A stretch of DNA of 64,000 bases from Synaphobranchus kaupii (lineage: Eukaryota; Chordata; Actinopteri; Anguilliformes; Synaphobranchidae): the NCBI GenBank assembly GCA_029718625.1, contig JAINUF010000027.1, positions 1,286,676 through 1,350,675 of the forward strand, given 5' to 3'. A program made the position numbers and the translations under genes. This document shows positions 38,461 through 52,368 of the stretch, piece by piece (the first letter of the stretch is position 1; every line of letters starts with the position of its first letter). The notes under the pieces were generated by a model. That model had not been told where the DNA came from. It ran no database searches and saw nothing but the letters and a program-made list of their open reading frames with translations.

Positions 38461-39430
38461 GTGCCACAGCTCAGAACAGCACCAGCACCAGTGCCACAGC
38501 TCAGAACAGCACCAGCACCAGTGCCACAACTCAGGACAGCACCAGCAGAGGCACCAGCAGTGCCACAGCTCAGAACAGCACCAGCAGAGGCACCAGCAGT
38601 GCCACAGCTCAGAACAGCACCAGTGCCACAGCTCATAACAGCACCAGCAGAGGCACCAGCAGTGCCACAGCTCAGAACGGCACCAGCACCAGTGCCACAG
38701 CTCAGAACAGCACCAGCAGAGGCACCAGCAGTGCCACAGCTCAGAACGGCACCAGCACCAGTGCCACAGCTCAGAACAGCACCAGCAGAGGGACCAGCAG
38801 TGCCACAGCTCAGAACGGCACCAGCACCAGTGCCACAGCTCAGAACAGCACCAGCAGAGGCACCAGCAGTGCCACAGCTCAGAACGGCACCAGCACCAGT
38901 GCCACAGCTCAGAACAGCACCAGCAGAGGCACCAGCAGTGCCACAGCTCAGAACAGCACCAGCAGAGGCACCAGCAGTGCCACAGCTCAGAACAGCACCA
39001 GCAGAGGCACCAGCAGTGCCACAGCTCAGAACAGCACCAGCAGAGGCACCAGCACCAGTGCCACAGCTCAGAACAGCACCAGCAGAGGCACCAGCAGTGC
39101 CACAGCTCAGAACAGCACCAGCACCTGTGCCACAGCTCAGAACAGCAGCAGCACCAGTGCCAGAGCTCAAAACAGCAGCATTACATTACATTACATTCAT
39201 TTAGCAGAACGCTTTTATCCAAAGCGACGTACAGTAACTGCATACAGAGAAATCATCAAGATCACTACAGAACAGACAAAGCACATCCTTCCCATAATGT
39301 AGCAGCTATCCCTAGCAATGAACGTCGACTGTAGTTCACAGTAAGCTCTGGGCAAATCAGCAACACCACACTTCCATTCCAAATACTATTATAAACAATA
39401 ATAAACAGACAGGAAAACACAGCAGCACCA
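38461..39430. repeat. Higher-order unit, 970 bp (969 type plus one base)
   Basis: This is a 969-type block with a 3-copy spacer. An extra a near 39208 lies beside the hairpin, the only single-base length change I find outside 4282-11600. The gtaactgc variant lies near 39236. Confidence 0.93.
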
Positions 39431-40457
39431 GTGCCACAGCTCAGAACAGCACCAGCACCAGTGCCACAGCTCAGGACAGCACCAGCAGTGCCACAGCTCA
39501 GAACAGCACCAGCAGAGGCACCAGCAGTGCCACAGCTCAGAACAGCACCAGCACCAGTGCCACAACTCATAACAGCACCAGCAGAGGCACCAGCAGTGCC
39601 ACAGCTCAGAACGGCACCAGCACCAGTGCCACAGCTCAGAACAGCACCAGCAGAGGCACCAGCAGTGCCACAGCTCAGAACAGCACCAGCACCAGTGCCA
39701 CAGCTCAGAACAGCACCAGCAGAGGGACCAGCAGTAGTGCCACAGCTCAGAACAGCACCAGCAGAGGCACCAGCAGTGCCACAGCTCAGAACAGCACCAG
39801 CAGAGGCACCAGCAGTGCCACAGCTCAGAACAGCACCAGCAGAGGCACCAGCACCAGTGCCACAGCTCAGAACAGCACCAGCAGAGGCACCAGCAGTGCC
39901 ACAGCTCAGAACGGCACCAGCACCAGTGCCACAGCTCAGAACAGCACCAGCAGAGGCACCAGCAGTGCCACAGCTCAGAACAGCACCAGCACCAGTGCCA
40001 CAGCTCAGAACAGCACCAGCAGAGGCACCAGCAGTGCCACAGCTCAGAACAGCACCAGCAGAGGCACCAGCACCAGTGCCACAGCTCAGAACAGCACCAG
40101 CAGAGGCACCAGCAGTGCCACAGCTCAGAACAGCACCAGCACCTGTGCCACAGCTCAGAACAGCAGCAGCACCAGTGCCAGAGCTCAAAACAGCAGCATT
40201 ACATTACATTACATTACATTACATTCATTTAGCAGACGCTTTTATCCAAAGCGACGTACAGTAAGTGCATACAGAGAAATCATCAAGATCACTACAGAAC
40301 AGACAAAGCACATCCTTCCCATAATGTAGCAGCTATCCCTAGCAATGAACGTCGACTGTAGTTCACAGTAAGCTCTGGGCAAATCAGCAACACCACACTT
40401 CCATTCCAAATACTATTATAAACAATAATAAACAGACAGGAAAACACAGCAGCACCA
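39431..40457. repeat. Higher-order unit, 1027 bp
   Basis: This is the 1096 type lacking 69 bp, with a 5-copy spacer. Confidence 0.93.
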
Positions 40458-41526
40458 GTGCCACAGCTCAGAACAGCACCAGCACCAGTGCCACAGCTCA
40501 GGACAGCACCAGCAGAGGCACCAGCAGTGCCACAGCTCAGAACAGCACCAGCAGAGGCACCAGCAGTGCCACAGCTCAGAACAGCACCAGCACCAGTGCC
40601 ACAACTCATAACAGCACCAGCAGAGGCACCAGCAGTGCCACAGCTCAGAACGGCACCAGCACCAGTGCCACAGCTCAGAACAGCACCAGCAGAGGCACCA
40701 GCGGTGCCACAGCTCAGAACAGCACCAGCACCAGTGCCACAGCTCAGAACAGCACCAGCAGAGGGACCAGCAGTGCCACAGCTCAGAACGGCACCAGCAC
40801 CAGTGCCACAGCTCAGAACAGCACCAGCAGAGGGACCAGCAGTAGTGCCACAGCTCAGAACAGCACCAGCAGAGGCACCAGCAGTGCCACAGCTCAGAAC
40901 AGCACCAGCAGAGGCACCAGCACCAGTGCCACAGCTCAGAACAGCACCAGCAGAGGCACCAGCAGTGCCACAGCTCAGAACGGCACCAGCACCAGTGCCA
41001 CAGCTCAGAACAGCACCAGCAGAGGCACCAGCAGTGCCACAGCTCAGAACAGCACCAGCACCAGTGCCACAGCTCAGAACAGCACCAGCAGAGGCACCAG
41101 CAGTGCCACAGCTCAGAACAGCACCAGCAGAGGCACCAGCACCAGTGCCACAGCTCAGAACAGCACCAGCAGAGGCACCAGCAGTGCCACAGCTCAGAAC
41201 AGCACCAGCACCTGTGCCACAGCTCAGAACAGCAGCAGCACCAGTGCCAGAGCTCAAAACAGCAGCATTACATTACATTACATTACATTACATTCATTTA
41301 GCAGACGCTTTTATCCAAAGCGACGTACAGTAAGTGCATACAGAGAAATCATCAAGATCACTACAGAACAGACAAAGCACATCCTTCCCATAATGTAGCA
41401 GCTATCCCTAGCAATGAACGTCGACTGTAGTTCACAGTAAGCTCTGGGCAAATCAGCAACACCACACTTCCATTCCAAATACTATTATAAACAATAATAA
41501 ACAGACAGGAAAACACAGCAGCACCA
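40458..41526. repeat. Higher-order unit, 1069 bp; start of second long-range copy
   Basis: This is the counterpart of the unit at 17190, 23268 bp downstream, with cagcggtgcc near 40700 and a 5-copy spacer. Confidence 0.93.
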
Positions 41527-42438
41527 GTGCCACAGCTCAGAACAGCACCAGCACCAGTGCCACAACTCAGGACAGCACCAGCAGAGGCACCAGCAGTGCC
41601 ACAGCTCAGAACAGCACCAGCAGAGGCACCAGCAGTGCCACAGCTCAGAACAGCACCAGTGCCACAGCTCATAACAGCACCAGCAGAGGCACCAGCAGTG
41701 CCACAGCTCAGAACGGCACCAGCACCAGTGCCACAGCTCAGAACAGCACCAGCAGAGGCACCAGCAGTGCCACAGCTCAGAACAGCACCAGCACCAGTGC
41801 CACAGCTCAGAACAGCACCAGCAGAGGGACCAGCAGTGCCACAGCTCAGAACGGCACCAGCACCAGTGCCACAGCTCAGAACAGCACCAGAAGAGGGACC
41901 AGCAGTAGTGCCACAGCTCAGAACAGCACCAGCAGAGGCACCAGCAGTGCCACAGCTCAGAACAGCACCAGCAGAGGCACCAGCAGTGCCACAGCTCAGA
42001 ACAGCACCAGCAGAGGCACCAGCAGTGCCACAGCTCAGAACAGCACCAGCAGAGGCACCAGCACCAGTGCCACAGCTCAGAACAGCACCAGCAGAGGCAC
42101 CAGCAGTGCCACAGCTCAGAACAGCACCAGCACCTGTGCCACAGCTCAGAACAGCAGCAGCACCAGTGCCAGAGCTCAAAACAGCAGCATTACATTACAT
42201 TACATTCATTTAGCAGACGCTTTTATCCAAAGCGACGTACAGTAAGTGCATACAGAGAAATCATCAAGATCACTACAGAACAGACAAAGCACATCCTTCC
42301 CATAATGTAGCAGCTATCCCTAGCAATGAACGTCGACTGTAGTTCACAGTAAGCTCTGGGCAAATCAGCAACACCACACTTCCATTCCAAATACTATTAT
42401 AAACAATAATAAACAGACAGGAAAACACAGCAGCACCA
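41527..42438. repeat. Higher-order unit, 912 bp
   Basis: This is a standard block with a 3-copy spacer. It is the counterpart of 18259. Confidence 0.93.
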
Positions 42439-43350
42439 GTGCCACAGCTCAGAACAGCACCAGCACCAGTGCCACAACTCAGGACAGCACCAGCAGAGGC
42501 ACCAGCAGTGCCACAGCTCAGAACAGCACCAGCAGAGGCACCAGCAGTGCCACAGCTCAGAACAGCACCAGTGCCACAGCTCATAACAGCACCAGCAGAG
42601 GCACCAGCAGTGCCACAGCTCAGAACGGCACCAGCACCAGTGCCACAGCTCAGAACAGCACCAGCAGAGGCACCAGCAGTGCCACAGATCAGAACAGCAC
42701 CAGCACCAGTGCCACAGCTCAGAACAGCACCAGCAGAGGGACCAGCAGTGCCACAGCTCAGAACGGCACCAGCACCAGTGCCACAGCTCAGAACAGCACC
42801 AGAAGAGGGACCAGCAGTAGTGCCACAGCTCAGAACAGCACCAGCAGAGGCACCAGCAGTGCCACAGCTCAGAACAGCACCAGCAGAGGCACCAGCAGTG
42901 CCACAGCTCAGAACAGCACCAGCAGAGGCACCAGCAGTGCCACAGCTCAGAACAGCACCAGCAGAGGCACCAGCACCAGTGCCACAGCTCAGAACAGCAC
43001 CAGCAGAGGCACCAGCAGTGCCACAGCTCAGAACAGCACCAGCACCTGTGCCACAGCTCAGAACAGCAGCAGCACCAGTGCCAGAGCTCAAAACAGCAGC
43101 ATTACATTACATTACATTCATTTAGCAGACGCTTTTATCCAAAGCGACGTACAGTAAGTGCATACAGAGAAATCATCAAGATCACTACAGAACAGACAAA
43201 GCACATCCTTCCCATAATGTAGCAGCTATCCCTAGCAATGAACGTCGACTGTAGTTCACAGTAAGCTCTGGGCAAATCAGCAACACCACACTTCCATTCC
43301 AAATACTATTATAAACAATAATAAACAGACAGGAAAACACAGCAGCACCA
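42439..43350. repeat. Higher-order unit, 912 bp
   Basis: This is the counterpart of 19171 with one private substitution (cacagatcag near 42685). The spacer is the 3-copy form. Confidence 0.93.
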
Positions 43351-44272
43351 GTGCCACAGCTCAGAACAGCACCAGCACCAGTGCCACAACTCAGGACAGC
43401 ACCAGCAGAGGCACCAGCAGTGCCACAGCTCAGAACAGCACCAGCAGAGGCACCAGCAGTGCCACAGCTCAGAACAGCACCAGTGCCACAGCTCATAACA
43501 GCACCAGCAGAGGCACCAGCAGTGCCACAGCTCAGAACGGCACCAGCACCAGTGCCACAGCTCAGAACAGCACCAGCAGAGGCACCAGCAGTGCCACAGC
43601 TCAGAACAGCACCAGCACCAGTGCCACAGCTCAGAACAGCACCAGCAGAGGGACCAGCAGTGCCACAGCTCAGAACGGCACCAGCACCAGTGCCACAGCT
43701 CAGAACAGCACCAGAAGAGGGACCAGCAGTAGTGCCACAGCTCAGAACAGCACCAGCAGAGGCACCAGCAGTGCCACAGCTCAGAACAGCACCAGCAGAG
43801 GCACCAGCAGTGCCACAGCTCAGAACAGCACCAGCAGAGGCACCAGCAGTGCCACAGCTCAGAACAGCACCAGCAGAGGCACCAGCACCAGTGCCACAGC
43901 TCAGAACAGCACCAGCAGAGGCACCAGCAGTGCCACAGCTCAGAACAGCACCAGCACCTGTGCCACAGCTCAGAACAGCAGCAGCACCAGTGCCAGAGCT
44001 CAAAACAGCAGCATTACATTACATTACATTACATTACATTCATTTAGCAGACGCTTTTATCCAAAGCGACGTACAGTAACTGCATACAGAGAAATCATCA
44101 AGATCACTACAGAACAGACAAAGCACATCCTTCCCATAATGTAGCAGCTATCCCTAGCAATGAACGTCGACTGTAGTTCACAGTAAGCTCTGGGCAAATC
44201 AGCAACACCACACTTCCATTCCAAATACTATTATAAACAATAATAAACAGACAGGAAAACACAGCAGCACCA
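43351..44272. repeat. Higher-order unit, 922 bp
   Basis: This is the counterpart of 20083. The 5-copy spacer has the gtaactgc variant near 44078. Confidence 0.93.
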
Positions 44273-45368
44273 GTGCCACAGCTCAGAACAGCACCAGCAC
44301 CAGTGCCACAGCTCAGGACAGCACCAGCAGTGCCACAGCTCAGAACAGCACCAGCAGAGGCACCAGCAGTGCCACAGCTCAGAACAGCACCAGCACCAGT
44401 GCCACAACTCATAACAGCACCAGCAGAGGCACCAGCAGTGCCACAGCTCAGAACGGCACCAGCACCAGTGCCACAGCTCAGAACAGCACCAGCAGAGGCA
44501 CCAGCGGTGCCACAGCTCAGAACAGCACCAGCACCAGTGCCACAGCTCAGAACAGCACCAGCAGAGGGACCAGCAGTGCCACAGCTCAGAACGGCACCAG
44601 CACCAGTGCCACAGCTCAGAACAGCACCAGCAGAGGGACCAGCAGTAGTGCCACAGCTCAGAACAGCACCAGCAGAGGCACCAGCAGTGCCACAGCTCAG
44701 AACAGCACCAGCAGAGGCACCAGCAGTGCCACAGCTCAGAACAGCACCAGCAGAGGCACCAGCACCAGTGCCACAGCTCAGAACAGCACCAGCAGAGGCA
44801 CCAGCAGTGCCACAGCTCAGAACGGCACCAGCACCAGTGCCACAGCTCAGAACAGCACCAGCAGAGGCACCAGCAGTGCCACAGCTCAGAACAGCACCAG
44901 CACCAGTGCCACAGCTCAGAACAGCACCAGCAGAGGCACCAGCAGTGCCACAGCTCAGAACAGCACCAGCAGAGGCACCAGCACCAGTGCCACAGCTCAG
45001 AACAGCACCAGCAGAGGCACCAGCAGTGCCACAGCTCAGAACAGCACCAGCACCTGTGCCACAGCTCAGAACAGCAGCAGCACCAGTGCCAGATCTCAAA
45101 ACAGCAGCATTACATTACATTACATTACATTACATTCATTTAGCAGACGCTTTTATCCAAAGCGACGTACAGTAAGTGCATACAGAGAAATCATCAAGAT
45201 CACTACAGAACAGACAAAGCACATCCTTCCCATAATGTAGCAGCTATCCCTAGCAATGAACGTCGACTGTAGTTCACAGTAAGCTCTGGGCAAATCAGCA
45301 ACACCACACTTCCATTCCAAATACTATTATAAACAATAATAAACAGACAGGAAAACACAGCAGCACCA
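44273..45368. repeat. Higher-order unit, 1096 bp, AGATCT variant
   Basis: This is the counterpart of 21005, with agatctcaaaa near 45092, cagcggtgcc near 44504 and a 5-copy spacer. Confidence 0.93.
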
Positions 45369-46280
45369 GTGCCACAGCTCAGAACAGCACCAGCACCAGT
45401 GCCACAACTCAGGACAGCACCAGCAGAGGCACCAGCAGTGCCACAGCTCAGAACAGCACCAGCAGAGGCACCAGCAGTGCCACAGCTCAGAACAGCACCA
45501 GTGCCACAGCTCATAACAGCACCAGCAGAGGCACCAGCAGTGCCACAGCTCAGAACGGCACCAGCACCAGTGCCACAGCTCAGAACAGCACCAGCAGAGG
45601 CACCAGCAGTGCCACAGCTCAGAACAGCACCAGCACCAGTGCCACAGCTCAGAACAGCACCAGCAGAGGGACCAGCAGTGCCACAGCTCAGAACGGCACC
45701 AGCACCAGTGCCACAGCTCAGAACAGCACCAGAAGAGGGACCAGCAGTAGTGCCACAGCTCAGAACAGCACCAGCAGAGGCACCAGCAGTGCCACAGCTC
45801 AGAACAGCACCAGCAGAGGCACCAGCAGTGCCACAGCTCAGAACAGCACCAGCAGAGGCACCAGCAGTGCCACAGCTCAGAACAGCACCAGCAGAGGCAC
45901 CAGCACCAGTGCCACAGCTCAGAACAGCACCAGCAGAGGCACCAGCAGTGCCACAGCTCAGAACAGCACCAGCACCTGTGCCACAGCTCAGAACAGCAGC
46001 AGCACCAGTGCCAGAGCTCAAAACAGCAGCATTACATTACATTACATTCATTTAGCAGACGCTTTTATCCAAAGCGACGTACAGTAAGTGCATACAGAGA
46101 AATCATCAAGATCACTACAGAACAGACAAAGGACATCCTTCCCATAATGTAGCAGCTATCCCTAGCAATGAACGTCGACTGTAGTTCACAGTAAGCTCTG
46201 GGCAAATCAGCAACACCACACTTCCATTCCAAATACTATTATAAACAATAATAAACAGACAGGAAAACACAGCAGCACCA
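45369..46280. repeat. Higher-order unit, 912 bp
   Basis: This is a standard block. The 3-copy spacer has a private change (aaaggacatcc near 46130). Confidence 0.93.
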
Positions 46281-47192
46281 GTGCCACAGCTCAGAACAGC
46301 ACCAGCACCAGTGCCACAACTCAGGACAGCACCAGCAGAGGCACCAGCAGTGCCACAGCTCAGAACAGCACCAGCAGAGGCACCAGCAGTGCCACAGCTC
46401 AGAACAGCACCAGTGCCACAGCTCATAACAGCACCAGCAGAGGCACCAGCAGTGCCACAGCTCAGAACGGCACCAGCACCAGTGCCACAGCTCAGAACAG
46501 CACCAGCAGAGGCACCAGCAGTGCCACAGCTCAGAACAGCACCAGCACCAGTGCCACAGCTCAGAACAGCACCAGCAGAGGGACCAGCAGTGCCACAGCT
46601 CAGAACGGCACCAGCACCAGTGCCACAGCTCAGAACAGCACCAGAAGAGGGACCAGCAGTAGTGCCACAGCTCAGAACAGCACCAGCAGAGGCACCAGCA
46701 GTGCCACAGCTCAGAACAGCACCAGCAGAGGCACCAGCAGTGCCACAGCTCAGAACAGCACCAGCAGAGGCACCAGCAGTGCCACAGCTCAGAACAGCAC
46801 CAGCAGAGGCACCAGCACCAGTGCCACAGCTCAGAACAGCACCAGCAGAGGCACCAGCAGTGCCACAGCTCAGAACAGCACCAGCACCTGTGCCACAGCT
46901 CAGAACAGCAGCAGCACCAGTGCCAGAGCTCAAAACAGCAGCATTACATTACATTACATTCATTTAGCAGACGCTTTTATCCAAAGCGACGTACAGTAAG
47001 TGCATACAGAGAAATCATCAAGATCACTACAGAACAGACAAAGCACATCCTTCCCATAATGTAGCAGCTATCCCTAGCAATGAACGTCGACTGTAGTTCA
47101 CAGTAAGCTCTGGGCAAATCAGCAACACCACACTTCCATTCCAAATACTATTATAAACAATAATAAACAGACAGGAAAACACAGCAGCACCA
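46281..47192. repeat. Higher-order unit, 912 bp
   Basis: This is a standard block with a 3-copy spacer. Confidence 0.93.
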
Positions 47193-48075
47193 GTGCCACA
47201 GCTCAGAACAGCACCAGCACCAGTGCCACAACTCAGGACAGCACCAGCAGAGGCACCAGCAGTGCCACAGCTCAGAACAGCACCAGCAGAGGCACCAGCA
47301 GTGCCACAGCTCAGAACAGCACCAGTGCCACAGCTCATAACAGCACCAGCAGAGGCACCAGCAGTGCCACAGCTCAGAACGGCACCAGCACCAGTGCCAC
47401 AGCTCAGAACAGCACCAGCAGAGGCACCAGCAGTGCCACAGCTCAGAACAGCACCAGCACCAGTGCCACAGCTCAGAACAGCACCAGCAGAGGGACCAGC
47501 AGTGCCACAGCTCAGAACGGCACCAGCACCAGTGCCACAGCTCAGAACAGCACCAGAAGAGGGACCAGCAGTAGTGCCACAGCTCAGAACAGCACCAGCA
47601 GAGGCACCAGCAGTGCCACAGCTCAGAACAGCACCAGCAGAGGCACCAGCAGTGCCACAGCTCAGAACAGCACCAGCAGAGGCACCAGCAGTGCCACAGC
47701 TCAGAACAGCACCAGCAGAGGCACCAGCACCAGTGCCACAGCTCAGAACAGCACCAGCACCTGTGCCACAGCTCAGAACAGCAGCAGCACCAGTGCCAGA
47801 GCTCAAAACAGCAGCATTACATTACATTACATTACATTACATTCATTTAGCAGACGCTTTTATCCAAAGCGACGTACAGTAACTGCATACAGAGAAATCA
47901 TCAAGATCACTACAGAACAGACAAAGCACATCCTTCCCATAATGTAGCAGCTATCCCTAGCAATGAACGTCGACTGTAGTTCACAGTAAGCTCTGGGCAA
48001 ATCAGCAACACCACACTTCCATTCCAAATACTATTATAAACAATAATAAACAGACAGGTAAACACAGCAGCACCA
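47193..48075. repeat. Higher-order unit, 883 bp (922 type minus one monomer)
   Basis: It is exactly 39 bp shorter than the 922 type, through loss of one monomer before cacctgtgcc. The 5-copy spacer has the gtaactgc variant near 47882 and a private caggtaaac near 48056. Confidence 0.93.
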
Positions 48076-49171
48076 GTGCCACAGCTCAGAACAGCACCAG
48101 CACCAGTGCCACAGCTCAGGACAGCACCAGCAGTGCCACAGCTCAGAACAGCACCAGCAGAGGCACCAGCAGTGCCACAGCTCAGAACAGCACCAGCACC
48201 AGTGCCACAACTCATAACAGCACCAGCAGAGGCACCAGCAGTGCCACAGCTCAGAACGGCACCAGCACCAGTGCCACAGCTCAGAACAGCACCAGCAGAG
48301 GCACCAGCAGTGCCACAGCTCAGAACAGCACCAGCACCAGTGCCACAGCTCAGAACAGCACCAGCAGAGGGACCAGCAGTGCCACAGCTCAGAACGGCAC
48401 CAGCACCAGTGCCACAGCTCAGAACAGCACCAGCAGAGGGACCAGCAGTAGTGCCACAGCTCAGAACAGCACCAGCAGAGGCACCAGCAGTGCCACAGCT
48501 CAGAACAACACCAGCAGAGGCACCAGCAGTGCCACAGCTCAGAACAGCACCAGCAGAGGCACCAGCACCAGTGCCACAGCTCAGAACAGCACCAGCAGAG
48601 GCACCAGCAGTGCCACAGCTCAGAACGGCACCAGCACCAGTGCCACAGCTCAGAACAGCACCAGCAGAGGCACCAGCAGTGCCACAGCTCAGAACAGCAC
48701 CAGCACCAGTGCCACAGCTCAGAACAGCACCAGCAGAGGCACCAGCAGTGCCACAGCTCAGAACAGCACCAGCAGAGGCACCAGCACCAGTGCCACAGCT
48801 CAGAACAGCACCAGCAGAGGCACCAGCAGTGCCACAGCTCAGAACAGCACCAGCACCTGTGCCACAGCTCAGAACAGCAGCAGCACCAGTGCCAGAGCTC
48901 AAAACAGCAGCATTACATTACATTACATTACATTACATTCATTTAGCAGACGCTTTTATCCAAAGCGACGTACAGTAAGTGCATACAGAGAAATCATCAA
49001 GATCACTACAGAACAGACAAAGCACATCCTTCCCATAATGTAGCAGCTATCCCTAGCAATGAACGTCGACTGTAGTTCACAGTAAGCTCTGGGCAAATCA
49101 GCAACACCACACTTCCATTCCAAATACTATTATAAACAATAATAAACAGACAGGAAAACACAGCAGCACCA
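48076..49171. repeat. Higher-order unit, 1096 bp
   Basis: The second monomer is 27 bp. A private gaacaacacc lies near 48504. The spacer is the 5-copy form. Confidence 0.93.
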
Positions 49172-50348
49172 GTGCCACAGCTCAGAACAGCACCAGCACC
49201 AGTGCCACAGCTCAGGACAGCAACAGCAGAGGCACCAGCAGTGCCACAGCTCAGAACAGCACCAGCAGAGGCACCAGCAGTGCCACAGCTCAGAACAGCA
49301 CCAGCACCAGTGCCACAACTCATAACAGCACCAGCAGAGGCACCAGCAGTGCCACAGCTCAGAACGGCACCAGCACCAGTGCCACAACTCATAACAGCAC
49401 CAGCAGAGGCACCAGCAGTGCCACAGCTCAGAACGGCACCAGCACCAGTGCCACAGCTCAGAACAGCACCAGCAGAGGCACCAGCAGTGCCACAGCTCAG
49501 AACAGCACCAGCACCAGTGCCACAGCTCAGAACAGCACCAGCAGAGGGACCAGCAGTGCCACAGCTCAGAACGGCACCAGCACCAGTGCCACAGCTCAGA
49601 ACAGCACCAGCAGAGGGACCAGCAGTAGTGCCACAGCTCAGAACAGCACCAGCAGAGGCACCAGCAGTGCCACAGCTCAGAACAGCACCAGCAGAGGCAC
49701 CAGCAGTGCCACAGCTCAGAACAGCACCAGCAGAGGCACCAGCACCAGTGCCACAGCTCAGAACAGCACCAGCAGAGGCACCAGCAGTGCCACAGCTCAG
49801 AACGGCACCAGCACCAGTGCCACAGCTCAGAACAGCACCAGCAGAGGCACCAGCAGTGCCACAGCTCAGAACAGCACCAGCACCAGTGCCACAGCTCAGA
49901 ACAGCACCAGCAGAGGCACCAGCAGTGCCACAGCTCAGAACAGCACCAGCAGAGGCACCAGCACCAGTGCCACAGCTCAGAACAGCACCAGCAGAGGCAC
50001 CAGCAGTGCCACAGCTCAGAACAGCACCAGCACCTGTGCCACAGCTCAGAACAGCAGCAGCACCAGTGCCAGAGCTCAAAACAGCAGCATTACATTACAT
50101 TACATTACATTACATTCATTTAGCAGACGCTTTTATCCAAAGCGACGTACAGTAAGTGCATACAGAGAAATCATCAAGATCACTACAGAACAGACAAAGC
50201 ACATCCTTCCCATAATGTAGCAGCTATCCCTAGCAATGAACGTCGACTGTAGTTCACAGTAAGCTCTGGGCAAATCAGCAACACCACACTTCCATTCCAA
50301 ATACTATTATAAACAATAATAAACAGACAGGAAAACACAGCAGCACCA
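49172..50348. repeat. Higher-order unit, 1177 bp
   Basis: This is the counterpart of 26742 (22430 bp apart), with the same ggacagcaacagc marker and the same 69-bp duplication. The spacer is the 5-copy form. Confidence 0.93.
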
Positions 50349-51456
50349 GTGCCACAGCTCAGAACAGCACCAGCACCAGTGCCACAGCTCAGGACAGCAC
50401 CAGCAGAGGCACCAGCAGTGCCACAGCTCAGAACAGCACCAGCAGAGGCACCAGCAGTGCCACAGCTCAGAACAGCACCAGCACCAGTGCCACAACTCAT
50501 AACAGCACCAGCAGAGGCACCAGCAGTGCCACAGCTCAGAACGGCACCAGCACCAGTGCCACAGCTCAGAACAGCACCAGCAGAGGCACCAGCGGTGCCA
50601 CAGCTCAGAACAGCACCAGCACCAGTGCCACAGCTCAGAACAGCACCAGCAGAGGGACCAGCAGTGCCACAGCTCAGAACGGCACCAGCACCAGTGCCAC
50701 AGCTCAGAACAGCACCAGCAGAGGGACCAGCAGTAGTGCCACAGCTCAGAACAGCACCAGCAGAGGCACCAGCAGTGCCACAGCTCAGAACAGCACCAGC
50801 AGAGGCACCAGCAGTGCCACAGCTCAGAACAGCACCAGCAGAGGCACCAGCACCAGTGCCACAGCTCAGAACAGCACCAGCAGAGGCACCAGCAGTGCCA
50901 CAGCTCAGAACGGCACCAGCACCAGTGCCACAGCTCAGAACAGCACCAGCAGAGGCACCAGCAGTGCCACAGCTCAGAACAGCACCAGCACCAGTGCCAC
51001 AGCTCAGAACAGCACCAGCAGAGGCACCAGCAGTGCCACAGCTCAGAACAGCACCAGCAGAGGCACCAGCACCAGTGCCACAGCTCAGAACAGCACCAGC
51101 AGAGGCACCAGCAGTGCCACAGCTCAGAACAGCACCAGCACCTGTGCCACAGCTCAGAACAGCAGCAGCACCAGTGCCAGAGCTCAAAACAGCAGCATTA
51201 CATTACATTACATTACATTACATTCATTTAGCAGACGCTTTTATCCAAAGCGACGTACAGTAAGTGCATACAGAGAAATCATCAAGATCACTACAGAACA
51301 GACAAAGCACATCCTTCCCATAATGTAGCAGCTATCCCTAGCAATGAACGTCGACTGTAGTTCACAGTAAGCTCTGGGCAAATCAGCAACACCACACTTC
51401 CATTCCAAATACTATTATAAACAATAATAAACAGACAGGAAAACACAGCAGCACCA
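50349..51456. repeat. Higher-order unit, 1108 bp
   Basis: This is the counterpart of 27919, with cagcggtgcc near 50592 and a 5-copy spacer. Confidence 0.93.
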
Positions 51457-52368
51457 GTGCCACAGCTCAGAACAGCACCAGCACCAGTGCCACAACTCAG
51501 GACAGCACCAGCAGAGGCACCAGCAGTGCCACAGCTCAGAACAGCACCAGCAGAGGCACCAGCAGTGCCACAGCTCAGAACAGCACCAGTGCCACAGCTC
51601 ATAACAGCACCAGCAGAGGCACCAGCAGTGCCACAGCTCAGAACGGCACCAGCACCAGTGCCACAGCTCAGAACAGCACCAGCAGAGGCACCAGCAGTGC
51701 CACAGCTCAGAACAGCACCAGCACCAGTGCCACAGCTCAGAACAGCACCAGCAGAGGAACCAGCAGTGCCACAGCTCAGAACGGCACCAGCACCAGTGCC
51801 ACAGCTCAGAACAGCACCAGAAGAGGGACCAGCAGTAGTGCCACAGCTCAGAACAGCACCAGCAGAGGCACCAGCAGTGCCACAGCTCAGAACAGCACCA
51901 GCAGAGGCACCAGCAGTGCCACAGCTCAGAACAGCACCAGCAGAGGCACCAGCAGTGCCACAGCTCAGAACAGCACCAGCAGAGGCACCAGCACCAGTGC
52001 CACAGCTCAGAACAGCACCAGCAGAGGCACCAGCAGTGCCACAGCTCAGAACAGCACCAGCACCTGTGCCACAGCTCAGAACAGCAGCAGCACCAGTGCC
52101 AGAGCTCAAAACAGCAGCATTACATTACATTACATTCATTTAGCAGACGCTTTTATCCAAAGCGACGTACAGTAAGTGCATACAGAGAAATCATCAAGAT
52201 CACTACAGAACAGACAAAGCACATCCTTCCCATAATGTAGCAGCTATCCCTAGCAATGAACGTCGACTGTAGTTCACAGTAAGCTCTGGGCAAATCAGCA
52301 ACACCACACTTCCATTCCAAATACTATTATAAACAATAATAAACAGACAGGAAAACACAGCAGCACCA
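51457..52368. repeat. Higher-order unit, 912 bp
   Basis: This is a standard block with a private agaggaacc near 51757 and a 3-copy spacer. Confidence 0.93.
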